This document shows positions 5,907-10,960 of a stretch of DNA of 11,588 nt, piece after piece (positions within the stretch are counted from its first letter, which is position 1; every line of letters begins with the position of its first letter). A program made the translations under genes and the position numbers. The notes beneath the pieces are model-generated. The model was not told the DNA's origin, made no database searches, and saw nothing but the letters and a program-made list of their open reading frames with translations. The stretch comes from JAHFLQ01 sp964432465 (lineage in GTDB: Bacteria > Patescibacteriota > Minisyncoccia > UBA6257 > WO2-44-18), in assembly GCA_964432465.1 (NCBI GenBank), contig CAYSNI010000036.1, forward strand, positions 1 to 11,588, given 5' to 3'.

Positions 5907-5913
5907 GCCACTT

Positions 5914-6690
5914 ATGAAGAAAGATACGTCTTGGGGCAAAGAATCAGTCGTCGGGCATTATCAGCAGAAGATAATTCTGCCTAATTTAACCCGCCTTATC
6001 GCGCCTAAAAATGGAGAAATGATCCTAGACCTCGGTTGTGGCGAGGGTTATTTCGCAAAAAAATTCGCCCACGACGGCGCGCGAATTATTGGCGTTGACG
6101 CTTCAAAAGAACTGATTGAAAAAGCGAAAGAGTCAAAAAATAGTAATGAAGAATATTACGTCGGTTCGGCAGAAAAATTAAAAATGATCAAAGACAAGAT
6201 AGCCGACAAAATTACTCTTATTCTCGCCATCCAAAATATGAATAACGCCCATGCGGTGCTAAAAGAATGCCAGCGCGTCATCAAGCCGCATGGCCGTCTT
6301 TATATGGTAATGAACCACCCTGCTTTCCGCGTACCCAAAGCTAGCGACTGGGGCTGGGATCCCGTAAAATCGCTCAGTGATCACGGGACAAGCAACGGCA
6401 TAGTATATCGACGCGTTGATTCCTATCTGAGCGAATCCAAAGCGAAGATTCAGATGCATCCTTCGGCAAGCTCAGGACAAGTCCCGGGCGTATCCGACGA
6501 CTACACCATCTCTTTCCATCGTCCGCTCCAGCTTTATTTCAAGCTTCTGAAAAACGCGGGCTTCACCGTTACTAATCTGGAAGAATGGATTTCCGATAAA
6601 AAGAGTGAAGCCGGACCACACGCTGAAGCTGAAGACCGAGCCCGGAAAGAAATTCCTTTGTTCCTGTACCTAGAAGCAACTGCAATCTAA
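5914..6690 (+). CDS. Class I SAM-dependent methyltransferase
   Basis: A 258-residue protein starting at ATG 5914. The Rossmann-type SAM-binding motif I is MILDLGCGEGYFA (36-48), followed by the acidic ribose contact IIGVDAS (58-64). ECQRVIKPHGRLYMVMNHPAFR covers the strand-4/5 region of Methyltransf_11/25 proteins, with NHPAF in the NPPY-like position. The C-terminal half, with SFHRPLQLYFKLLKNAGF and LEEWISDKKSEAGPHA, looks like a lineage-specific substrate domain. Substrate unknown: the N-terminal half is typical of small-molecule or lipid methylators, while the rsmE neighbour could hint at an RNA target. An in-frame repeat (6460-6483) adds PSASSGQ in a loop before the FHRPL block. It forms a two-gene unit with rsmE, which starts 4 nt after its TAA. 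Confidence 0.85.
   Translation: MKKDTSWGKESVVGHYQQKIILPNLTRLIAPKNGEMILDLGCGEGYFAKKFAHDGARIIGVDASKELIEKAKESKNSNEEYYVGSAEKLKMIKDKIADKITLILAIQNMNNAHAVLKECQRVIKPHGRLYMVMNHPAFRVPKASDWGWDPVKSLSDHGTSNGIVYRRVDSYLSESKAKIQMHPSASSGQVPGVSDDYTISFHRPLQLYFKLLKNAGFTVTNLEEWISDKKSEAGPHAEAEDRARKEIPLFLYLEATAI
6460..6483 (+). repeat. Small dispersed repeat inserted in frame in the methyltransferase gene
   Basis: The core CTTCGGCAAGCTCAGGACA (6461-6479) belongs to the widespread short element with consensus close to CTTCGACAAGCTCAGG, seen in many bacterial assemblies both between and within genes. Here it is translated as PSASSGQV without breaking the frame. A degenerate relative lies at 678-701. The family recognition comes from memory; the match between the two copies is seen directly. 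Confidence 0.65.
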
Positions 6691-6694
6691 ACTC

Positions 6695-7411
6695 ATGCAA
6701 CTCCATCGATTTATCGGTGATTACGACTTCTCAAAAAAGACGCTTCTCGTAAACGACAGCGAGCTGGTTAATCAGTTAAAAAACGTCCTCCGCCTCAAAT
6801 CCGGTAGCCAGGTAATTTTGGTAGACAATAAACTGCAGGAGGCCGTCGCGGAAATTAAGGATTTCCAAAAGGAAGCCGTGGAATTTGAAATTAACGCGAT
6901 TAGCAAGAACGAAAAAGAACCAGCCACCGAGGTAACCCTCTACTGCGCAATCATTAAAAAAGAAAATTTTGAACTGGTTGTTCAAAAAGCCACCGAAGCC
7001 GGAGTAAGCGCGATTGTACCGATCCTGACCAAAAGAACAGTCAAGCTCTCGCTACGTGAAGACCGTCTGGAAAAGATCGCGAAAGAGGCCGCCGAACAGT
7101 CCGGTCGCGGTATCATTCCAACCATCCACGAAGTTACTGACTTTAAAAAGGCCTTGGAACAAAGCAAGGACTACAGCGCGAACCTTTTCTTCAAACCAGG
7201 CGCCTCACTCTTTAATCAGGAGCGATTGCGTAACTCCGGCGCTAAGCGCGTAAGTATTTTCATCGGTCCGGAAGGAGGCTGGGACGATTCCGAAATTGAA
7301 ATGGCTCAAATGCGCGACCTGAAAATAGTCGGGCTCGGTGGCCTGACTCTTCGCGCGGAAACTGCCGCCATCATCGCCTCTTATTTAGTTGCCAACGCAG
7401 CCAGCTCTTAG
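6695..7411 (+). CDS. rsmE: 16S rRNA (uracil(1498)-N(3))-methyltransferase RsmE
   Basis: A 238-residue SPOUT-class methyltransferase that methylates U1498 of 16S rRNA in the 30S subunit. The N-terminal PUA-like domain (about 1-70) is followed by the diagnostic string KATEAGVSAIVPILTKRT (98-115), EAAEQSGRGIIPTI (131-144), IGPEGGW (190-196) and LGGLTLRAETAAI (214-226), which form the trefoil-knot SAM site. Length is normal. There is no Shine-Dalgarno sequence; the ATG lies 4 nt after the upstream TAA, so translation is probably coupled to the methyltransferase gene. The promoter of the next gene overlaps its last codon and stop. Confidence 0.95.
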   Translation: MQLHRFIGDYDFSKKTLLVNDSELVNQLKNVLRLKSGSQVILVDNKLQEAVAEIKDFQKEAVEFEINAISKNEKEPATEVTLYCAIIKKENFELVVQKATEAGVSAIVPILTKRTVKLSLREDRLEKIAKEAAEQSGRGIIPTIHEVTDFKKALEQSKDYSANLFFKPGASLFNQERLRNSGAKRVSIFIGPEGGWDDSEIEMAQMRDLKIVGLGGLTLRAETAAIIASYLVANAASS

Positions 7412-7417
7412 AGAAAA

Positions 7418-7426
7418 TGGTATAAT
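7418..7426 (+). promoter_or_regulatory. Extended -10 promoter for leaderless cupredoxin mRNA
   Basis: TGG (7418-7420) plus a perfect TATAAT (7421-7426), then 7 nt and ATG 7434. No Shine-Dalgarno sequence. An in-frame upstream start at 7389 would place the promoter inside the coding region and bury the signal anchor, so 7434 is chosen. AAATGGTATAAT is shared with the promoter at 4326-4337. Confidence 0.65.
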
Positions 7427-7433
7427 AAATACT

Positions 7434-7874
7434 ATGAACAAAAAAATTATTTTGGTACTTGTCGTGGCTGTCGTATTAATCGGGTGGTATTCTTTCAGCG
7501 CTAAAAACAAATCAGACTCTCCAGCTAATCAGGCACCGACGAACACTCAAACGACCTCTACGACTCCAGAGCCTAAATCTACCGCCCCAGGCGGCATCAC
7601 TACCGTCAGCACTCCTGTTCAATCTACCGGTAAAGTTCAAGTTGATATTAAGGGCTTCTCTTTTGTATCCAAGACCGTAAAGATTGCTCCTGGAACTACT
7701 ATTACTTGGAAAAATTATGACAGCGCGCCGCACAGCGTCATCGGACCGGACTTTAAAAGCCCGACTCTCAATCAAGGCCAATCCTTTTCTCATACCTTTA
7801 GCAAAGAAGGGACCTTCAGTTATTTCTGCGGCTTTCATCCGAATATGAGCGGTGAAATCATTGTCAGGCCATAA
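7434..7874 (+). CDS. Membrane-anchored cupredoxin (plastocyanin/amicyanin-like)
   Basis: A 146-residue protein with an N-terminal membrane anchor (about 4-20), a Ser/Thr/Pro/Asn/Gln-rich flexible linker (about 23-65) and a C-terminal blue-copper domain (about 66-146). All four type 1 copper ligands are in their expected places: His100 in SAPHSV, then Cys132, His135 and Met138 in YFCGFHPNMSG. TITWKNYDSAPHSV and GTFSYFCGFHPNMSGEIIV are typical of the amicyanin/plastocyanin branch. It would sit outside the cell membrane and carry electrons or bind copper. No oxidase or reductase partner is in the window. There is no lipobox, so the anchor is probably an uncleaved signal helix. Confidence 0.9.
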   Translation: MNKKIILVLVVAVVLIGWYSFSAKNKSDSPANQAPTNTQTTSTTPEPKSTAPGGITTVSTPVQSTGKVQVDIKGFSFVSKTVKIAPGTTITWKNYDSAPHSVIGPDFKSPTLNQGQSFSHTFSKEGTFSYFCGFHPNMSGEIIVRP

Positions 7875-7889
7875 AAATAGTGATAACCT
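7861..7889 (+). promoter_or_regulatory. Possible promoter of the acidic orphan gene
   Basis: TTGTCA (7861-7866, 5 of 6 to TTGACA) lies in the last codons of the cupredoxin gene. After 17 bp comes TAACCT (7884-7889), preceded by TGA as an extended -10. The -10 is weak (3 of 6). Predicted transcription start near 7896 gives a leader of about 28 nt. Confidence 0.35.
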
Positions 7890-7909
7890 GTCGGTAGAAC
7901 ATTGACCCG

Positions 7910-7917
7910 AAAGGAGG
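7910..7917 (+). promoter_or_regulatory. Strong Shine-Dalgarno sequence deciding the start at 7924
   Basis: AAAGGAGG (7910-7917) ends 6 nt before ATG 7924. It is the strongest ribosome binding site in the window and contrasts with the Shine-Dalgarno-free, promoter-adjacent starts of most neighbours. It suggests high translation of the orphan protein. Confidence 0.8.
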
Positions 7918-7923
7918 CGGATT

Positions 7924-8460
7924 ATGTATGATAATCTGCTCAGGATCTACGACGAAGTCACGCAAAAACTTATCGGCGATGGAGATCTGACTACCAAAGA
8001 GATTCGAGAAATTCTCATGAAAGATCTGGTCGAGACAGCCCTGGCGATGGATAAGACGGAAGTACCGGAAGATGTCCGAGATTTCCTTGAAACCTGGAAT
8101 TACAAAGATGACTTGGCGATCTATAACGAAGCTGACGAAACTTCTCATGCTGAGCTTTCTGAATCAGAGAAAATGCAAAAGCACGCGAAGGAACACGGTG
8201 ATCAGAACGGCATCCTCTACTCCTTGTATGATTGGCTTCTAAGCTCCGCTCCGAAGAGCTTCCCGCCGACAATTGTATATTTTGGACTTTGTATCTACGC
8301 TCAGCGTCTGTATAACAGCCAACTCTGCCTCGCTGCCGCTTTATTCGGCGGTGAACTTCCGGACGCTCCTCCTCACGAGCATGGGGAAGACGAGCCGGAC
8401 GAGGACGCAGAACCCGACGAAGACGTTGATGAAGAGGATACCGGCGACACTCCGAAGTAA
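7924..8460 (+). CDS. Uncharacterised protein with acidic C-terminal tail
   Basis: A 178-residue protein I cannot assign. Residues about 1-60 are predicted helical and charged (DEVTQKLIGDGDLTTKEIREILMKDLVETAL). The middle part is rich in Glu, Asp and His. Residues about 95-142 are more hydrophobic (LYSLYDWLL, PPTIVYFGLCIYAQRLY, LCLAAALFGG) but do not form a clean transmembrane helix. The tail from about 146 is almost all Asp, Glu and Pro (GEDEPDEDAEPDEDVDEEDTGD), a disordered acidic region of the kind seen in nucleic-acid mimics, metal or cation binders and chaperone-like proteins. There is no signal peptide. It has its own ribosome binding site and a strong terminator directly downstream, so it is probably expressed alone. 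Real coding status is well supported; function is not. Confidence 0.8.
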   Translation: MYDNLLRIYDEVTQKLIGDGDLTTKEIREILMKDLVETALAMDKTEVPEDVRDFLETWNYKDDLAIYNEADETSHAELSESEKMQKHAKEHGDQNGILYSLYDWLLSSAPKSFPPTIVYFGLCIYAQRLYNSQLCLAAALFGGELPDAPPHEHGEDEPDEDAEPDEDVDEEDTGDTPK

Positions 8461-8465
8461 GACCC

Positions 8466-8489
8466 ACCACCCCACCCGGGGTGGTTTTT
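8466..8489 (+). terminator. Strong intrinsic terminator after the acidic orphan gene
   Basis: CCACCCC (8467-8473) pairs perfectly with GGGGTGG (8478-8484) around an ACCC loop. An outer A-T pair (8466/8485) makes 8 bp, and a TTTTT tract (8485-8489) follows. It begins 6 nt after the TAA. Confidence 0.9.
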
Positions 8490-8546
8490 ATTCCCTATTT
8501 TTATCCTATTTATTAAATTCTAGATCCTAACTGCTATCTCGTAAGC

Positions 8547-8552
8547 TATACT
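8547..8552 (+). promoter_or_regulatory. -10 element for leaderless dinB mRNA
   Basis: TATACT (8547-8552) is followed by 6 nt and ATG 8559. No Shine-Dalgarno sequence, no TGn extension and no clear -35. I see no LexA-type palindrome near it, so SOS control is not supported by the sequence. Confidence 0.5.
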
Positions 8553-8558
8553 TCCCAT

Positions 8559-9674
8559 ATGCCCCGCATTATTGCTCACTTAGATATGGACGCTTTCTTC
8601 GCTTCGATTGAAGAGCGCGATCATCCTCGATATAAGGGTCGCCCGATCGTCGTCGGCGCCGATCCCGAAGATGGCGCTGGCCGCGGTGTCGTTTCTACGG
8701 CCAATTATGCCGCCCGCGCCTTCGGTATCCACTCGGCCATGCCAATCTCTAAAGCCTGGCGCTTAGCGGAAAAAGCCCGCCTGGAAGGCCAATCGGCTAC
8801 GATCTTCGTTGGTGGCCACATGAAGAGCTATCACGAAACTTCCGACCGCGTCCTCGCCATCGTCCGGAAATTCGCCCCACTAGTAGAGCAAGCCAGTGTG
8901 GATGAGGCATATATTGATTTAAGTTTCGCGGAAACCTACCTGAAGGCCACAGAAATCGCGCGAAAAATTAAGTTAGAAATTAAACGCAAAGAAAAGCTCA
9001 CCTGCTCCATCGGCATCGGACCAAATAAATTAATCGCGAAGATTGCCGTCAGCATGCAAAAGCCGGACGGCCTTACGGTAGTTCATCAAAAAGACGCGGA
9101 AACTTTTCTTGAACCAATGGCAATCCGGGCCATCCCCGGCATCGGACCAAAAACTGAAAAAATCTTCACTACCCGCGGCGTCAAAACGATTAGCGATCTA
9201 AAGAAATACTCCCGCGAGCAACTCCACGAAATTCTCGGTAAATGGGGTACGGAGCTTTACGATCGCCTACGCGGCACCGACAACTCCCCGGTTACCGAGG
9301 AGCACGAAATAAAATCCATCAGCGAGCAGACCACCTTCCATGAAGACACTCTTAACGCCAGCTTTATCACCGAGCAGATGAAAAATTTGTGCGCGAGCGT
9401 AATCCGTACCTTCCATAGTGGGACATCTCACTCTTTCAAAACTATCAGTATTACCGTCCGCTTTTCCGATTTTGAAACTAAATCCCGAGCCCGCACGCTT
9501 TCCGAAGCAAAGGATAAAATCGGTACTTTATTTGAGCAACAGTCACCAAAAAAGCTAACCGAACTTCTGCAGTTTGAGGCACTAAAGCTCCTCGCCCCGT
9601 TTTTTGATAAACGCGAAAATCCTCAGCGTAAAAAGATCCGATTAATCGGCATTCGTATTGAAAAATTGAAATAA
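8559..9674 (+). CDS. dinB: DNA polymerase IV (Y-family translesion polymerase)
   Basis: A 371-residue Y-family polymerase that copies past damaged template bases. AHLDMDAFFASIEERD (6-21) supplies catalytic Asp9 and steric-gate Phe14. VVSTANYAARAFGIHSAMP (44-62) contacts the incoming nucleotide. SVDEAYID (113-120) carries catalytic Asp115 and Glu116. CSIGIGPNKLIAKIA completes the palm, and AIPGIGPKTEKIF is the helix-hairpin-helix of the thumb. The little-finger domain fills the C-terminal third. The protein stops right after the last little-finger strand (RLIGIRIEKLK), so the usual C-terminal sliding-clamp peptide (as in QLVLGL of E. coli) is absent. It is probably a single-gene leaderless transcript. 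It converges on the minus-strand orphan, whose terminator U-tract abuts its TAA. Confidence 0.95.
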   Translation: MPRIIAHLDMDAFFASIEERDHPRYKGRPIVVGADPEDGAGRGVVSTANYAARAFGIHSAMPISKAWRLAEKARLEGQSATIFVGGHMKSYHETSDRVLAIVRKFAPLVEQASVDEAYIDLSFAETYLKATEIARKIKLEIKRKEKLTCSIGIGPNKLIAKIAVSMQKPDGLTVVHQKDAETFLEPMAIRAIPGIGPKTEKIFTTRGVKTISDLKKYSREQLHEILGKWGTELYDRLRGTDNSPVTEEHEIKSISEQTTFHEDTLNASFITEQMKNLCASVIRTFHSGTSHSFKTISITVRFSDFETKSRARTLSEAKDKIGTLFEQQSPKKLTELLQFEALKLLAPFFDKRENPQRKKIRLIGIRIEKLK

Positions 9675-9701
9675 AAAAAGGAAGGGCTAATCCCCCTCCT
9701 T
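9675..9701 (-). terminator. Intrinsic terminator of the minus-strand orphan, overlapping its stop codon
   Basis: On the minus strand AAGGA plus GGG (within 9701-9692) pairs with CCC plus TCCTT (9686-9678) with one bulged base. It is followed by a T-tract (9679-9673). The 5' arm lies in the last codons and the TAG (9689-9687) is in the loop. The T-tract overlaps the dinB TAA on the other strand. There is no U-tract for plus-strand use. Confidence 0.75.
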
Positions 9702-9992
9702 CAGTCCGTTCATCTTTCGGAACCAGTCGTCGTAACGCCTCTTATCTTCGGGCGGCATATCCTTCTTCGGCTTGTACAGCTCAATCTCCACAACCAACTT
9801 CCCTGGATGAAGAGCGTCAAACGTCATTTTTCGTTCAAAATAGAACCCATAACTCACAATCTCATCCGCGATCTCGCGAAGCCGCACGTGAATCCCGTCG
9901 TTCTGCTCTCTAGGCTTAAGGAAATTTTCTTCCATCAGTCGCTTCATTTCTTCGGCCAGCGTGATAATGTGGAGCTCAATCTCTTCGTTCAT
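9687..9992 (-). CDS. Small uncharacterised charged protein
   Basis: A 101-residue protein starting at ATG 9992, the ATG served by an AAGGAG 7 nt upstream. A longer version from TTG 10010 would place that ribosome binding site inside the gene. It is soluble and highly charged. The first 35 residues are amphipathic helix (EEIELHIITLAEEMKRLMEEN). A middle segment looks alpha/beta (HVRLREIADEIVSYGFYFERKMTF, then KLVVEIELYKP), and the end is charged (DKRRYDDWFRKMNGLKEGD). I recognise no family. It has a near-consensus promoter, a good ribosome binding site and a terminator, so it is a complete single-gene unit and likely real. Confidence 0.75.
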   Translation of the reverse strand: MNEEIELHIITLAEEMKRLMEENFLKPREQNDGIHVRLREIADEIVSYGFYFERKMTFDALHPGKLVVEIELYKPKKDMPPEDKRRYDDWFRKMNGLKEGD

Positions 9993-9999
9993 CCGACTT

Positions 10000-10005
10000 C
10001 TCCTT
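10000..10005 (-). promoter_or_regulatory. Shine-Dalgarno sequence deciding the start at 9992
   Basis: AAGGAG (10005-10000 on the minus strand) ends 7 nt before ATG 9992, choosing this start over the in-frame TTG at 10010. Confidence 0.75.
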
Positions 10006-10018
10006 CGCAACTATGGCA

Positions 10019-10047
10019 ATTATACAACAATTTGCTACAATTGCCAA
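10019..10047 (-). promoter_or_regulatory. Near-consensus promoter of the small orphan gene
   Basis: TTGGCA (10047-10042, 5 of 6), 17 bp, TATAAT (10024-10019, perfect). Transcription should start near 10012, giving a leader of about 20 nt with the AAGGAG. The -10 of the opposing tRNA-binding-protein gene (10036-10041) lies in its spacer, so the two promoters compete for the same DNA. Confidence 0.7.
10033..10041 (+). promoter_or_regulatory. Extended -10 promoter for leaderless tRNA-binding-protein mRNA
   Basis: TGC (10033-10035) plus TACAAT (10036-10041), then 6 nt and ATG 10048. No Shine-Dalgarno sequence. The 6-nt gap to the ATG is also the -35 hexamer of the opposing promoter. The -10 fixes the start at 10048 rather than at in-frame upstream codons. 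Confidence 0.6.
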
Positions 10048-10386
10048 ATGAGAATTGATGAATTTAAGCAGACTGACCTCCGGGTGGGCAAAGTACTTGA
10101 AGCCGTCCGCATAGAAGGCTCCGACAAGCTTTTGAAGCTGCAGGTAGATCTTGGCGAAAAAGACCCGGCTGATGCGCCAGTTTATCGCCAAATTCTCGCG
10201 GGTATAGGAAAAGCCTACGAACCGGAAGCCCTAATCGGCCACGAAGTGTGCGTAGTTGCTAATCTTGAGCCTCGTGAAATGATGGGCTTCACCAGCCAGG
10301 GCATGCTTCTCGCTGCTTCTTCCGAAGCTGGCCCGGTTTTACTGATGCCCGAAAAATCGGTCCCGCCAGGTTCAAAAATAGGTTAA
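10048..10386 (+). CDS. Stand-alone tRNA-binding domain protein (MetRS C-terminal / CsaA-like)
   Basis: A 112-residue OB-fold protein. DLRVGKVLEAVRIEGSDKLLKLQVDLG near the N-terminus, RQILAGIGKAYEPEALIGHEVCVVANLEPREMMG in the middle and SQGMLLAA after it are the conserved strands of the tRNA-binding domain found at the C-terminus of methionyl-tRNA synthetase, in CsaA and in Arc1p/EMAPII. It may act in trans with a MetRS lacking this domain (beta-subunit role) or as a free tRNA-binding or chaperone-like protein. The family is clear, the partner is inferred. Its TAA is followed 4 nt later by the membrane-protein gene, forming a probable operon. Confidence 0.9.
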   Translation: MRIDEFKQTDLRVGKVLEAVRIEGSDKLLKLQVDLGEKDPADAPVYRQILAGIGKAYEPEALIGHEVCVVANLEPREMMGFTSQGMLLAASSEAGPVLLMPEKSVPPGSKIG

Positions 10387-10390
10387 GAAT

Positions 10391-10960
10391 ATGGATTTAA
10401 GCTTTATCGATTACAAAACTGCTATCACTATCGTCCATTTGTTTGGCGTGGTTTTAGGAGCGGGCGGAGCCATTGCCAGCGATTTTATTTTCTTCAGTAG
10501 TATTAAGGATAAAAAAATTACCTCAACCGAGCTGCGCTTTCTGCGGGTAGGAAGTCGCATGGTCTGGATAGGCGTCGGGCTGCTCGTCATCTCCGGCATC
10601 CTGATTTTCTTTACCGACCCGATAAACTATCTGCAGTCCAGCAAATTCCTGTCTAAAATGGCGATTGTCGCGGTGGTGATTATCAACGGAATCTTTTTCC
10701 ACCTTTCTCACCTGCCGCACATTCATCGCTACCTGGGCCAGCACCTGCCTACTTCGTCCGAATTTATGAAAAAAAGTAACGCCCTGTTAGCGAGTGGAGC
10801 AATTTCTATGGTTTCTTGGTCGGTCGCGGTCGTGTTGGGAGCCTTGCCGTCCCTCCCTTTCAGCTTCACCGAGATTTTTACCTCTTACTTGGTGGTGATT
10901 ACCATTGCCAGCGCCGTAGCGATTCTTTCTAAAAATCGCATTCTCGGTAATAAATCCTAG
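10391..10960 (+). CDS. Uncharacterised five-helix membrane protein
   Basis: A 189-residue integral membrane protein with hydrophobic segments at about 10-34, 56-75, 86-104, 131-151 and 163-182. Helix 1 contains TIVHLFGVVLGAGGAIASD, and helix 3 ends in NGIFFHLSHLPHIHRYL, so several histidines lie at membrane edges. This gives a loose resemblance to CopD/DUF2269-type or b-type haem membrane proteins, not enough for assignment. Translation is probably coupled to the tRNA-binding gene 4 nt upstream; no Shine-Dalgarno sequence is visible. Its TAG (10958-10960) shares the palindrome CTAG with the stop of the convergent exonuclease gene. Confidence 0.8.
   Translation: MDLSFIDYKTAITIVHLFGVVLGAGGAIASDFIFFSSIKDKKITSTELRFLRVGSRMVWIGVGLLVISGILIFFTDPINYLQSSKFLSKMAIVAVVIINGIFFHLSHLPHIHRYLGQHLPTSSEFMKKSNALLASGAISMVSWSVAVVLGALPSLPFSFTEIFTSYLVVITIASAVAILSKNRILGNKS

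Noticed and set aside
5905..5913. ATG 5905 as methyltransferase start
   Set aside because: It overlaps the TACAAT -10 element; ATG 5914 is 7 nt downstream and fits the leaderless pattern.
7389..7433. Upstream start of the cupredoxin gene
   Set aside because: It overlaps the 3' end of rsmE, includes the promoter, and hides the signal anchor behind 15 unrelated residues.
7512..7838. Minus-strand open frame opposite the cupredoxin
   Set aside because: Shadow of a gene with all copper ligands intact; no start signals.
8015..8470. Minus-strand open frame of 151 codons opposite the acidic orphan
   Set aside because: Arg/Ser/His-rich shadow of the GA-rich plus-strand gene, with no ribosome binding site; the plus frame has AAAGGAGG and a terminator.
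8500..8558. SOS (LexA) box before dinB
   Set aside because: No CTG-N10-CAG or other clear dyad was found near the promoter.
9686..9701. Terminator for dinB on the plus strand
   Set aside because: The hairpin is followed by mixed sequence rather than a T-tract on the plus strand; its T-tract lies on the minus strand.
9961..10047. Upstream start of the tRNA-binding protein
   Set aside because: It lies antisense within the small orphan gene and upstream of the extended -10; homologues start near the RIDEF...DLRVGKV segment.
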